From: Colletes latitarsis
Taxonomy: Eukaryota > Arthropoda > Insecta > Hymenoptera > Colletidae
Assembly (NCBI RefSeq): GCF_051014445.1
Contig: NC_135136.1
Coordinates: forward strand, 43,286,001-43,350,000
Direction: 5' to 3'
Length of the DNA stretch: 64,000 nt
In this document: positions 37,920-50,354 of the stretch, piece by piece
Layout of the letters: the number at the start of each line of letters is the position of its first letter
Numbering within the stretch: the stretch's first letter is position 1
Position numbers and translations under genes: made by a program
Notes under the pieces: generated by a model
Database searches by the model: none
Told to the model about the DNA's origin: nothing
The model's input: the letters and a program-made list of their open reading frames with translations, nothing else

Positions 37920-40131
37920 ATGTTCACAGTATTTCGCACGTTACTGATACTCACGCATTTTTTCTGCGATGTTTTTACCGCGGTTTCTAACTGCTACATG
38001 TTCCTTCATCGTAAGTGTATCGAGATTTGGTACGGTGAAAATCTAAGGACAGAAGTCGAATGGCTGGTGCGTGCTGCGAGCAGAATGAAAAAACTGCCGA
38101 GGCACATAGTGATTATTTTCGGCGCGAAGGAGGACACTATATTAGACTGTGTGCAAATAATCGGCTGGTGCATCACCCTCGGTATACCGTACATCAGTTT
38201 CGTTGATATCAGTGGTAACGTTGATTGTTGTTCGTTTGTTTATTCTAATTGTTGTCGATAATGCAATCACCTTTATAAAATGTCGTTTCCACTCTAGGTC
38301 TAACACATGTATGATAATATTGAACATGATGTTGTATTTGTATCAAACAGGCTTTGCACAGCAATAAATATCTTGCATTGGTTTGCTGAATTTTATATTC
38401 AAGCATAAAAGAGTTATGTATTTTGTAGCAGAGCTTCAAGGATTATCAGTTTAAGTCATAATATTAAAGAACTCCAATTCCAAGAAATCTAAAATGCTTA
38501 ATGAAAATGTATGTTCGTTGTATTCTTTTTGATGATATGTAATAGCTTTATTTATAAATTTTGAAACGTTTATAACATAACTTTGCTCTCAAAAATGTTG
38601 TTGTTTATGATTATGGTAAAAGTGATAATCTTGTAATAACTCAGCAACATATCGGTACCATTCGTACCTGCAAAAATACGTTTGTCATGATTCGTTTATT
38701 CTAACCTTAATCTTGAATTAGTTTGATTATATTATGCAAAGAATTGTGTTTATATTTCTCATTCTGTTTTATTTTTTTATACAAGTCTCAGAATTTCTTT
38801 TATTTAATGAGAAAAACATAATCTAAATGCATTTTCATTATTGCGTAACATTGGAATGTATAATGAACTGATAATCTTTTTGCAAAAATAATATTTGCAT
38901 TTTCTGCATACTTCCAAATCATTCTTTGATATATCTTCGATGCTCTATAAAATGCAGCATATACCATAATTGTTAAGAAATGTTTCAAATTATCTTACAG
39001 AAGGAAAGTATGAAATTATTAACATTGTTTTTATGTATTTGGAACAGTGTGGTGTTATGTTTGACACATGTTACTATCTGCAGTCAAAGATAAACTGAAT
39101 ATTCATGGGTGTTGCATATTGTCATTTATGCTAAACTCCGATATTGTGCTATTAAATTTATCATTCTTGGGAACAACCAGAATAACTTGTATTTCTTTCA
39201 AATTGTATTCAAAGTAATTAAAAAAAATACTCTGAAAAGTAAAGTTAGGAATGGTAATATACATCAATATTTCATCATTGTTAAATTGCATACAAAAAAC
39301 GAGACGTTAATCAATTTACATGTTTTTAATAATTAATTTTATACTTATGTTTTATTATTTTACGTTAAAGTATATAGTATAAATATGTGTTATTAACAAT
39401 TTGCATAATTACGTCAGAAAAGTACATTATCGATTGTATGACGTTTAAATTTTTATGTAATTGTTATGTTTGTTGTAGGTTTTTTAGTCAGAAATGAAAG
39501 TTTCCTAAAATATGAAATTGCAAAGAGAAGACCCGATGTTTTGGAGCATATCAGTTGGAGCAAACCAAACGTTGGATTTACGCAAAACGGAGTAACCGGT
39601 ACGTTTTAGCGAGAACGATATTTTAAAAGAATGTAGGTATATGTTACATAGAACTAATCATTGTTTATTACTTGCAGGAACCAAGCCGAAAACGCGGATA
39701 TCTTTGTTATCCGCTTCAAATGGGAAAGAAGAAATAGTAACGCTAACCAAGAAGCTGGCTGAAGCCGTTGTTACGGGAACAATTAAGTCAGAAGAGATAG
39801 ATACTGACTTGCTTAATGAAAAATTAAATTCACGAGGGGTTCCTGACCCTGACTTAGGGTTAATATATGGTCGCGTTTGTTCTACATATGGTGTTTTGCC
39901 ATGGCAAACGCGAGTAACGGAATTTCTGTACGTCTATAGCTTGTTTACTCATATATTTTTTATACGTTTACAATTTGATACATCTTTCTTCCCATGTCCC
40001 CAGAATTTTCTATTCAATGATGCACTCTTTTTATTTCCAGCACATTACCTTTGTACGTTAGTCTGTCCGCGAGGGATTTCGTGTATCTGCTAGAACAGTA
40101 CAGTAAATACGAGCAACGATATGGGAAATAA
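37920..40131 (+). CDS. NUS1: NUS1 / Nogo-B receptor, dehydrodolichyl diphosphate synthase subunit
   Basis: Non-catalytic partner of the cis-prenyltransferase DHDDS. The complex makes dolichol precursors for N-glycosylation at the ER membrane. Exons: 37920-38214, 39479-39598, 39678-39927, 40041-40131 (251 residues). An N-terminal hydrophobic segment serves as membrane anchor. Then come LPRHIVIIFGAKED and an IGWCITLGIPYISFVDISG block, matching the family's conserved first half. Exon 3 has DPDLGLIYGRVCSTYGVLPWQTRVTEF, equivalent to the DPDL...G-LPW-R-TE region of vertebrate NUS1. The protein ends YEQRYGK, keeping the C-terminal R-x-G motif needed for activity of the heteromer. It is somewhat shorter than human NUS1 (293). 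It lies head to head with the zinc-finger gene. Confidence 0.93.
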
Positions 40132-42234
40132 CGGGAACTGTTATTCTTATTTGTGTAAAGTTCTCGTATTTTAAACAAAACAAAAAACAAATTAAACAAG
40201 AAATAGATCGTAAGACGATTAACAAAGACTGAATTTAAAACAATTTACAGATACTATTTTATAAGTGATTACGTGCTAGTGAAATAATAAAGAAGGAACT
40301 TGCAGCTTGTGTAATACAAGTGTCGTTTACGGACCGATTCTAAATGGGCGTCTGTAAGAAGGAGTTTAGCTCTTATGTTGAAGACATGTGTTCTCACCAT
40401 CATCGAGAGAAGAGGAATCCACAAAACTTTGAAAACGTTTTTTAATTGTGTAAAATGAAGCAGTTACCTTACTACAGAATATTGATATAAAACAAAGGAA
40501 GATGTTTTTTTTTTTCTTAAATTTGAATAGTTCTTTTAGCAGAAACAAGAAGAAAAATGATGAAAATCTCCTTGACAGATTACAAGATTTCAAAGGAATA
40601 AAGTGTTATTTTCAATGTGATAAGTACAAATCCGATATGCGTAAATTAGTAAATTAAATGTTAGTTGATTGTACAAGTAGATTTTTCAGAATTTAACTTG
40701 TATCATTTTTCTTGTATCCTCTCTTTGTACTGTCTAAAGAAGAATGGTCAGAAGAATTTATGCTTGATGAAAATGAAAAAGACCTGAAGCAAAACCAAGA
40801 AAATTTCTACATTTTTCTCCTACCATTGTCAGTAAAATAGATATATGTATTCCATGTACATAGATAATTTACTCGTGAAATCTATGCACGTGAATATTTT
40901 TATATCGAGTGTTTTTTACTTTTGTCTGTGTGGTATATTACTTGGAAAAAATGCCTATTGTGGAGGTTAACATTCCTAAAAATGTAAAAAACAGTTCTCT
41001 TTTGCACAAATTGTCCGTTTGATGTTTATTCAACAATCCTTATCGTTATATATAATTTATATTATTGTATTGTTTGTGGTATCACTGTTTTAAATGAAAT
41101 CCACCTAAAGGAACAATAAAACTGTGAAATATTCGTTAACGCTTAATTTTATGAGGGTTGCTGCGATCCACGGATGACAATTGGATTGTCTACAATTGGG
41201 TAGGGTGGTCAAGACAACAACTCTGCCAGTTCACTGGCTTAACACAGGATTATATAATTCGTAGCGATATTTGTTTGGCTCCTCATGCATAAAGCATATA
41301 CAATGGTTGTAGGCGATTCCGGGAAAGCAAACATTTTTCAAAATAAAGTATACTATATTGTTCTATTGGTGTACGTTGTACACCTACGTAAGGCGGGCGC
41401 CAACGCAAAGCTAACGAATACAAGTCGACTAACGTATACGAAAAAACGCGATCACGTCGGTACAATAGCCTTTAAGTGGTTAAAAGTTACTGGAGCTTTT
41501 ACATTTTTCTCACTGGACATTTCTAAAGAATTATTAAAAGATACACGAGATTACTTACCCTTCGTTAATTGCCGATCATTGCCAAACAGTATCTGCCAAT
41601 TATGGCGGGATGTTCGTTCGTGACCGATAAGCATAGCCAATTCTCCTTCGATATGTAAGATTCCCTATTTTTAAACTTGCTACTAATATATAGTAATTAA
41701 TATACCACTTAATTTTTGCTTAATTTTCTTTTATGACGTCTTAAATATAGATATGAACCCAGACCTAACCCTGAATTTTTTTCTATGGGAAAAAAAGGTA
41801 TTTTTCGCACGCCTCAAGTTATTCAGACATTAGCAAACGTTATTGAATAGAAGAAATCCTCTTAAAAAGGGAAACTTGTTAATTTTGTTTCTCGTGATCA
41901 TTGACCAGCAATAATGCTGCAGAATTTACCGAGTTAGATTTACTGCTTTTACGAGTTTATTACTTATATCTCTTTCATCGACAATACACTCCTTTATACG
42001 ACATACTCTTTTGAGCTAGAGCGAGAAACGAGCCTTATTGTATTCAAGTTATGCAACAAGTACAACGATTATATTAATACACGATATCTGTAGTATACGG
42101 TAACGCAGGAAACTTCATCGTTAAATTTCATGTTTAATTTTATCACATCAATTTGAACATTTTTTCGACCTCTTTTCCTTTTTTATTAACGAAATTTTAT
42201 TTTGCATTAACGAAATATGAAAAATCTGTAGTAC
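40132..42234. other. NUS1 3' UTR and gene-free AT-rich DNA
   Basis: After the NUS1 stop comes about 1 kb of AT-rich sequence compatible with a 3' UTR, then 1.1 kb with no supported feature. A frame at 41285-41623 is open but shows no family motif or codon pattern that would support a gene. Confidence 0.5.
41115..41120 (+). promoter_or_regulatory. Candidate poly(A) signal of NUS1
   Basis: AATAAA about 1 kb past the NUS1 stop, followed by T/G-rich sequence. Another AATAAA-like motif near 40285 could end a shorter form. Confidence 0.4.
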
Positions 42235-44190
42235 CACAGACGAGGTATACGAGTAGATCTTACATTCAACGTATATTTTCGGCCCATTTTTCTGTGTCTT
42301 ATTGTGCCGATTATTCGGAATGTCCGATTAACATTTATTCTTTTATTTTCTAGTTTTCAGATACGTTCCTTCAAAATGGAACAAAATGTTAAGAAGATGG
42401 CGCATCAAATTGTAAGGGGCTTCTTGTAAGAAGGCTTTAATCTTCGACTGCATGATGGTTTCAATGAGTCATTGGTTATTCGATGGTCAACAATGGTTGG
42501 ATTATGGTCACAGGTGGTCAACAATGAGGTTGACATTAAGGTTAGCGATCTAGTGAAGACCAAGGAAATGTCAAGAGGTAGGTCCAATGAAATACATTCC
42601 CTATTATAGGGGTTATGGTCGTTTGAAAATTGAACCATTTTGTTGGGACTTTTTTTCAATTTGTAAGGTTAAGAAACAACTTCTCGGGCATTTTTGGAAT
42701 TTTTGAATATTCTTCAACAAAATACGCGTTGTTTGCATTTCGAAGCATTAAAGTCCTTCAATTCGTTCGAAAGTTATGATATTTTAAACATATGCATGAA
42801 ATTCCAAGGAAATATTTGTGGCCCAACATTATATTTTCGGAAAAGAATTTTTTTCTCGAAAGTGGGTAGGATTTTGGGGGTATGTCTATTCACAAAAAAT
42901 GATTGTAATTGACCCCCGCAACTGAAAATATTTTTTTTAGAACGATTTGAAACTTTTTAATTTCGTCGAAAAATTTCACTACCTATTTGAATTTTTTTCT
43001 CGAAAGTGGATAGGATTTCGGGGGTATGTCTATTGACCAAAAATGATTGTAATTGACTCCTGCAGCCAAGAGTATTTTTTTTAGAACGATTTGAAATTTT
43101 TTTTTTCGCCGAAAAATTTAGGCACCTACCCCCTGTCGATTTTTCTTACAAATTCGTTTTTCATTTTTAGTAATTTTATTTGACGCCTTACAGAAAAGTT
43201 ATCTAATCCTTTTTTGTAGATACCCATGGATTCTACTTCAGAAAAAAGTTCCATTGAAATATATTCACTATTGTAGGAGTTATGGCTGTTTGAAAATTGG
43301 ACCATTTTTATGAGGTTTTTCTCATTTTGCGGGGTCAAGGACCAACTTTTCGAATATTTTTGCAATTTCTACATATTCTCCATTAAAATACGCGTCGTTT
43401 GCTTTTTTAAACATGAAAATCGTCCAATCCGTTCAGAAGTTATGACATTTTAAAGATTCGCATGAAATTTTCGGGCAGCATTTCTGGTCAGAAACTATAT
43501 TTTCGGTAAGGAATTTTTTTCTCGAAACTGAGTAGGATTTCGGGAGTATGTCTATTGACCAAAAATGATTGTAATTGACCCCCGCAACTGAAAATATTTT
43601 TTTTAGAACGATTTGAAATTTTTTAATTTTGTCGAAAAATTTCACACCTTCTCGAATTTTTTTCTCGAAAGTGGGTAGAATTTCGAGGGTATGTCTATTG
43701 ACCAAAAATGATTGTAATTGACCCCTGCAGCCAATAGTATTTTTTTTAGAACGATTTGAAATTTGTTTTTTCGCCGAAAAATTTAGGCACCTACCCCCTG
43801 TTGATTTTTCTTAATAATTCGTCTTTTATTTTGAATAATTTTATTTGACGCCTTACAGAAAAGTTATCTAATACTTTTTTGTAGATACCCATGGATACTA
43901 CTTCAGAAAAAAGTTCCATTGAAATATATTCACTATTGTAGGAGTTATATTGGACCATTTTTTTGAGATTTTTTTCAGTTTCCGGGGTTGAGGAACAACT
44001 TTTCGAATAGTTTTGAAATTCCTACATATTCTTCACCAAAGTACGCGTAGTTTGCCCTTTGAAACATTAAAATCCTCCCATCTGTTCAGGAGTTATGATT
44101 TTTTATGTTGAATTATCAGGTCGGTATGGGAGTCAGATTGGTCCACGAAAGTCCATATGGCGTAAGATATACTCGTATACTTCGTCTGTG
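42235..44190. mobile_element. Non-autonomous DNA transposon with TIRs, about 1.96 kb
   Basis: The ends carry CACAGACGARGTATACGAG followed by TAKATCTTAC as terminal inverted repeats, matching at 27 of 29 positions. The seven flanking bases are GTAGTAC on the left and ATAGTAC on the right, a likely 7 bp target duplication with one change. No transposase frame is present; the interior is filled with the tandem repeat described separately. The superfamily is unclear: a 7-8 bp duplication would suit P- or hAT-like elements, but the termini are not diagnostic for me. Confidence 0.75.
42594..44100. repeat. Higher-order tandem repeat, about 660 bp unit, ~2.3 copies
   Basis: The marker CCATTGAAATATATTCAC recurs, with variants, at 42594, 43251 and 43916 (spacing 657 and 665). 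A second marker, TATGTCTATTGACCAAAAAT, recurs at 42881, 43025, 43547 and 43690. That gives 143-144 bp doublets inside each of the first two units (666 and 665 apart). So a smaller repeat was doubled first and the composite was then amplified. The short minus-strand frames inside are by-products of the repeat. Confidence 0.85.
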
Positions 44191-46111
44191 ATAGTACGTA
44201 TTATCTTTGCGAGATAAAGAGTTGTGTATACAATTTATATATAATTATAAGTTCTATATATAATTTATAAAACAATTTTTAGAAATCCTGTATATAAATA
44301 AACAACGAAATCTTAGCAGCTGTGCCACGATCGTTGTCTCGTAATGGGAAACGAGTGACCTAGATTAGCTCGTAGAAAACAAGTGCTTCTACCTGTTGCA
44401 CTTCATCCCCGAGTCACGAAAGACTATTTCACTGAGCGAAAAAACGCATAATGTCGTAAAGTTTTTCGCATACAGCATGGTGTTTAGTAGGTTCAACATT
44501 TTATACGAATTTTTAGTAAATTTAGCAGTTGCATATTTCTATTAGGTTTTTTAATAAGTCCGTTTGCGTTTCTTTATAAGAATAGTAATTTCTATTATCT
44601 TTTCTGTCATCTTTTGAGTAAATTACATATTTCTTTGCAGTAAAACTCGTCGCTTTGTGTTTTAAAATGTCCAGATGTCCTTAAATCCAGACCCAGTCCA
44701 GATATCCAGAAAGTCCTTTATGCCGATTTAAGGGGTAAACACTAGAAGAGTGTACACACGTATCTAAGAAACACAGATTATATGGTGAGCTTTTTATCAA
44801 TTACTTTATGTTAGTTATTTTTATAGTTTAAATGTAGAATGTAGGATGGAATGTAGGTTGCTCTGTAATCATTTTACCCATTATTTAGCTGCTTGCAATA
44901 TTCGATTCTGGTTCAACTTGTGTTTTCACCGTAACCGGTTATGTTACGAATGGGCAGTTGCAAGGACGCAGTCAGAATTTTGTCCAGAGCAAAGAGCGTC
45001 AGTCGTACTTTGATCATCGGCCACTTAATTTTCTTTAATATTTGATAGCCACTTTCTCGAGACTTTCACTGTACGCAGCTTCGAAGAGCCTCGTCCCAGG
45101 GAGAATTAATCAAATAATAGACTATTCAGAAGGATGGACCCAAGTGAAAATGTCCTTCCAATCAAATATACTTGAGTCAAGAGGAATCTTTGTGCGCCTA
45201 TTCCGCTATTATTCGTAGAGATGAGAATTACCTCTAGAGTTAATCTTTAAATATGTTGAGAAATCAGTTACTAATGTAAAATCTCGGCTAACTTTTAGAG
45301 TTGAACGATATACATAGATACATGTCGGCCCGTCGCGTGGTAGCCACTATAATATGGAATTATAGTTGACGCACAGTAGCCAGATGTTCTCCTCAGGGAT
45401 TGTTAAGGCGCAAATGGATTATAAGCATCGTCGTAGGAAAGGCAATTAGCGTTGCTTCGCGTCTCGACGCTTTGACGTATCTCAAGCTTCGCGCCTATAC
45501 CACCATGATCCGAAGATCATAAGCATTTAATCTACCCTTGGCTGCTCCACACCAAGGGGTAAAGACCCAGAATTACTAGCCCCCTCGACATCCTTTGTAT
45601 GATCGAGGAAGGGTACTTGAACGACTCGATCCTGACTCAAAGTACCATTGCGCGTAAGTTATTTTATTGATAGGAAGAAACCACGAGTCGTAAATAAAGG
45701 TTTTAGTCGTAAGTTTATTGCGACGATTGATGTAACCGTTATAATCTTGCTAGAGTTAAACCATATCGATTTAGTTTAAATAAGAAATTTCATTTCAGGT
45801 TTCAAATAGCCAATAAGAAGAAAATAAGTCGCGTTTCTCCATGGTGTATCGTCGAACCTTGCATCGTAGAGGATCCCGAAACCGCTCAAGAAGAAATCAT
45901 CGTCGGTAAGGCGCCGACGTCGCTAATTCGTGGCCCGATGATGATTATTATTCGCCAGGCATCATAAATAATAAAGGAGATTACGTAGGTCGGTAGCCTG
46001 ACGGTGTAATTGAATCAAAATAATGTAGAGGTATCGTGTTGTACGCTCGGCCAATCATAACTCAGGTGAGGCTATCTCGTCTCTCTGTGCCGAGGACGAG
46101 AGGCACGGGGG
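44191..46111. other. Intergenic DNA with possible retroelement relic
   Basis: The sequence from about 44940 (TGTTACGAATGGGCAG) to about 45720 (GTAAATAAAGG) has the mixed composition and poly(A)-signal ending of a solo LTR. I could not find matching ends or a target duplication. From 45741 to 45968 one plus-strand frame stays open without an ATG near its start (see findings). No gene is called. Confidence 0.3.
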
Positions 46112-46131
46112 ATGCGCCGACGTTCCCTCTA

Positions 46132-46137
46132 TATAAA
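46132..46137 (+). promoter_or_regulatory. TATA box of neuropeptide gene
   Basis: TATAAA within CTCTATATAAAGGG lies about 215 bp upstream of the ATG. Transcription would start near 46160, giving a GC-rich 5' UTR of about 190 nt that ends at the start codon. TATA-driven promoters are common for neuropeptide genes. Confidence 0.7.
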
Positions 46138-46348
46138 GGGTGTCATCTCTAACCCCGGACACTCGTTCCACCACCAACAGGCCGCAAACGTCGTCGACGC
46201 CGCGTCGTCGTCCGCGCGATCATCTCACGTATTTAGTCCCTGTTTCGCTACCAGTCGGAACTCGCGAGAGGAATTTGAGATCCGGTCGGGCACCAGCCGC
46301 CCCCCAGCTGCACTCGTCCACGCACAAAACCCCAAAAACACTTAAGAC

Positions 46349-49300
46349 ATGGTGAGTGCTACAATCTTCTGCGTCGGCTACGCTGATGTTCCGACGCTGG
46401 TGCCGACGATAGTCTTGCAGTTAGATTTTTCGTCGCTTTTTCTTCGGAATTCCAAGTTACGACGCGTGTGGTACTTTCTTCTCGTAGATTTTCGCCCACG
46501 ATTCCGCGGATTAACCAGCGTGCTTCTACCGTTCGGTAGTTCCGGTCGGATGTACGACTCGGTTCTATCAGAGTTTTAAGAAATTTATTGCGTTAATCGG
46601 TTTTGTGAACGAAGATGCAATGTTGGAATGAAATGAATAATCGAATAAGAAATAGTATGCAACTAGTAGAAGATGAAAGGAACTTTTGAACGTTTAGTCG
46701 GCAGTCTCTCTCGTATGTTGTCGAGAATTTTTCAACTAGAAATACATAACTGAAAGAAAATGGTGATGGTAGTGGGTGAACATTGCAGGAATCTGAACGG
46801 TTGTCTTCTATCGGACGAATGACGACTCGCCTCGTTTCAGCTTCTAATCAAATTTTCGTGACCTTTTGGGTCTCTTTGTACTGTATTACGTTGCCTTTGC
46901 TTGCTTTCGCGTGGATCAGGGTGTAGAAGGGAACAAAACTAAAATCAATATAGGTAAATATTTGCCAGATGATAGTAGGCGACGAGGAGACATTGAAAAT
47001 GAACAGCACCGTAAGGTAACCAAATCGTATCCTCGTACCTCGCGTTGTTAACGTCACGCCACCGTACTGTTTTTAATTATCTTGTTTTCCTTTCTCCCAA
47101 TTTCGGTGTTAATGAAAATAAAAATCGTTTCGTTACATTTATTCACTCCGATAACACGTACATCGAAGGAATTAATATGATTCAATTAAAACATCGCGCG
47201 TCCGTACACACCGATATTAATCGACGTTGTTTTCCATTTACACTTTAATTCAATCTTAATTGAACTAAATTTCGGGTAATTTATTAGATACAGACATTCT
47301 CGTTACTAACAATTCATAATAAATTTTTACTGAGTCATGATTCAGGGTAAAGTTTTAAAAAAGTGTTATGCTCTATTTGTAGATGTATAAAACGCAATTA
47401 AAAGAAGAAAATTGACTTGGCAAATAACGTTACTCGCACGACTCTTCTTCCACGCGTCGACAGTGCGCGGTGTTTTAATGGTAATTTATTCGACAAAGTT
47501 ACGAGTAAGAAACAGAAAACGGGATGGGTGTGGAGCCGCTGAGGAGAATTTTTAACTATTTCCCCGGCTCCGTTTAACTTTGAACAGAACGCGGAAGAAA
47601 GAAAACGATCATCGTTTCGCGGGGACTAATTTGCGAACGAAATGCGATTAATACGATCCACGACGGAGGAAATACGTCGCGGAAATTGCGCGGAAATCTA
47701 ACTCGTGCAATTAGCGAACAGCAGAGGAAATTCGCGTCGAGAAAGATTAAATTTGAAATTACCGCGGCGCCGTTAACAATACTAGTCTTTCGAAGTGTAA
47801 CATTATTCTTTCGTTATTTGAATAGCTCTTACCGATGTTATTGTATCATCTCGTTGAAATTACGAACGAGGGAAACGAGATTAGAATTGCAATAATACGA
47901 GTAAGCATATGTTACGGTGAATGTGGAAGTTTCAGTGATTGTGTCCAATTTGGTTCGTCTCGTGTGATAATATTGTATAACTTGCTAAAATTTTATCAAA
48001 GTTAATAGTTATAGAAGACTTGTGCGCTTGAATCTGATCTCCCGATTCGTCTGACCATACCTCGCTATTTCTACTTACGGCGATGTCCAAGTCGATAAAT
48101 CTAATTGTAAACTGTAATACGTATAGTACGAAAGAAAGGAATTTTTTCTGATTTATTTTGCTAAATTACGGTACAGTATGCTACACAGAACATGATTAGA
48201 AGAGGAAATGGGCAAGAATAAAGTGGGAGGGAAAAAACGATAGAGAGAACAATCCGGAAAAAATGCTCGTCGTGCGTCATAATTTGCGGAACTGAAAGGA
48301 AAATATAATAGATTTCGCACCTTATTCTCGCGCCCTTTTCTTTTGTCTGCGAGTAAAATAGTACAATATCATCCGATACAATGACCGAACAATGACCAAT
48401 ATTTTGTCTGTTAATATTCCAATATAATGTAATCGCCCCTTAAGAAGTCGTTCGCCGTGGCAAGGAACAATAACAAAAAGATTAATATCGTTTTTCGCCG
48501 ATGACATCATAAATCTGTTTCTTAGCAGAAACGGGTGGCAAGTTCGTAGGCGAGGTAACCATTATAAAGGGTGACCGTGCACGGGGTTAATTAAAGTAAC
48601 GTAACGCACTATATTAATCTTGCTCGGTATACCGTGGCGTTACTAAACATCCTGTTAAGACAACTAATAACACGCCAATATTATTTACCGCGGCGCGTAC
48701 TGTGTCGTATCCAATAATCTCGAGGAACCTGTAACGAAACTTGTTGCAGGATCTTCGAGAGCCGCTGAGCTACATCGGTGTAACCTTGGAAGACGCTTTA
48801 TTTTTTATTAGAGAAAAACAATGGACAGTTAAATAAAATTAGTTAGGTCGGTTCTGGTCCCGATCATTTGGATGTTGTTCCAAGGATACCGAATACTTGG
48901 GCTCCAGCGATTTTATGTATACGCAGCGTTAAAGTTGACATTTAAAAGGAACGGAAATTGTACGGTCGATTGATGATTCTTTGGATCTCGACGATTACTT
49001 TGTATCGTGCTTCTCGTTCAATGAAAAGCTCTGCACTCTCGAAACTTACATAACTGCATTGTTATCAATTTTCTACCACATTACGTAACCAGTCGTGACT
49101 AAAAGACACGTACTTATTATTTTCACATTCGAATTTTTCCTTTCATTGCGACTTAAAATTTTATCGATTATTCCATGTCGGAATACTTTTCTTATTGTTC
49201 CCTGTTGTACTGATATAATACCAAGGAAATATTTTAAAAAATCTCATTAATAATTTAAGAGATTTGTCAAACAAATTGTTGCAACTTGTTTTTTTAGGAA

Positions 49301-50154
49301 TTTAAACTATTATATAAATCGTCGTCATCGAATGTTGGACCGAATAACGTTTAATTTTCTGTTTAAAGAACGTGTTATCATCACTCTACGTGCTGCCTTT
49401 TCTTTGCAACTGTATGCTGGTATCATCGTCGATATTAACGCCTCTGAGAGCCGACGGGAACCTAAAGATTTTCAAGGACGCGCCGAACGACTTTGAGTAC
49501 GTCCTGAAGAGACACAGCACAAGCGGTCGTTCCGACGATCCCGACTCCAAGGAACGACGGAGCAACGCTGGGTCGTCCTTCATCAGATTCGGTCGCAGCG
49601 ACGGCGACGTCAACACGGAAAGAGTTATGGACGGCGAAGGCGACACCAGCTCGAAGGTGAACAGGTACCCGCGCTGGAAATCGCCGGACATCGTCATCAG
49701 GTTCGGTCGGTCTGGCTACAAGGCCGCCAACAGGGAGTTTAAACGCGGAAGAAACGACTTGAACTTTATCAGGCAAGCATTGTAACAAAGGGGCTATTCC
49801 CAACGTTAGATTAGAAAATGTCTCGAGGGTAAAAATTATACAAAATAGTGTAACTCGTGTATATAAAACATATTATCGGTATTAAAATGGCAAATACCTG
49901 TAGAAAGGAATCTCACGATGATCGTTCCACGCGTTGATTTGTTCCGCAGATTCGGCCGGAACACGCAGGTCTATCCGCTCGAGATCGACATGACTGCGAT
50001 GTGCACCGATTTGATGGCGAACGACGAGATGAAGGAGTTTCATCCGTACGAGGCGAGGTTACTACGTTTATGCAACATTTTGAACGACGTCGACGCCGAG
50101 CACAGAAACGCCTTGAGCTACCTGGAGGGCCGCGTCGAGCCGAAGCACGAGTAA
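46349..50154 (+). CDS. FMRFa: FMRFamide-like (-FIRFamide/-VIRFamide) neuropeptide precursor
   Basis: Secreted prepropeptide cut into amidated RFamide neuropeptides. Exons: 46349-46351 (ATG alone, then gtgagt), 49369-49772, 49950-50154 (203 residues). Residues 1 to about 29 form a signal peptide (MNVLSSLYVLPFLCNCMLVS). Three peptide cassettes with Gly amidation donors follow: SNAGSSFIRF-GR after the dibasic KERR, WKSPDIVIRF-GR after PR, and GRNDLNFIRF-GR after FKR. The C-terminal 65 residues are a non-amidated spacer with two Cys. The last intron is read as GC-AG: ATCAG/gcaagc joined to cgcag/ATTCGG completes the third IRFGR in phase. With GT-AG rules the frame would stop at QAL and destroy that motif. 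Dibasic and monobasic sites imply furin/PC-type processing. Assignment to the FMRFamide family rests on the motif and is moderately sure. Confidence 0.85.
49773..49949 (+). other. GC-AG intron within the neuropeptide gene
   Basis: The donor is AG/GCAAGC and the acceptor TTCCGCAG. The join restores Arg-Phe-Gly-Arg and keeps the frame to the TAA at 50152-50154. The intron is 177 nt and splits the Arg codon of the third amidated peptide. Confidence 0.8.
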
Positions 50155-50348
50155 AATCGTCAGGATTCGCGTCGACGGGGTTCGAAGAATCTGAAATTAC
50201 CGTGGACAACGTTATTATCGGCCGATCTGTATCGAGTTACCAAGAACCAAGATGTTCTTCATTTTCGTTTGATTCGATCAACCTTTCCTTTTTCATCGCT
50301 CGTCCCGGATAGAATGGACCAACTGCCTTCTTTTTGTCGTCGTACCGT

Positions 50349-50354
50349 AATAAA
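50349..50354 (+). promoter_or_regulatory. Poly(A) signal of neuropeptide gene
   Basis: AATAAA lies 195 bp past the neuropeptide stop codon and suits a short 3' UTR. Confidence 0.5.

Noticed and set aside
41285..41623. 112-codon frame downstream of NUS1
   Set aside because: AT-rich context and no motif. The composition of the translation and the absence of splice or promoter signals give no support.
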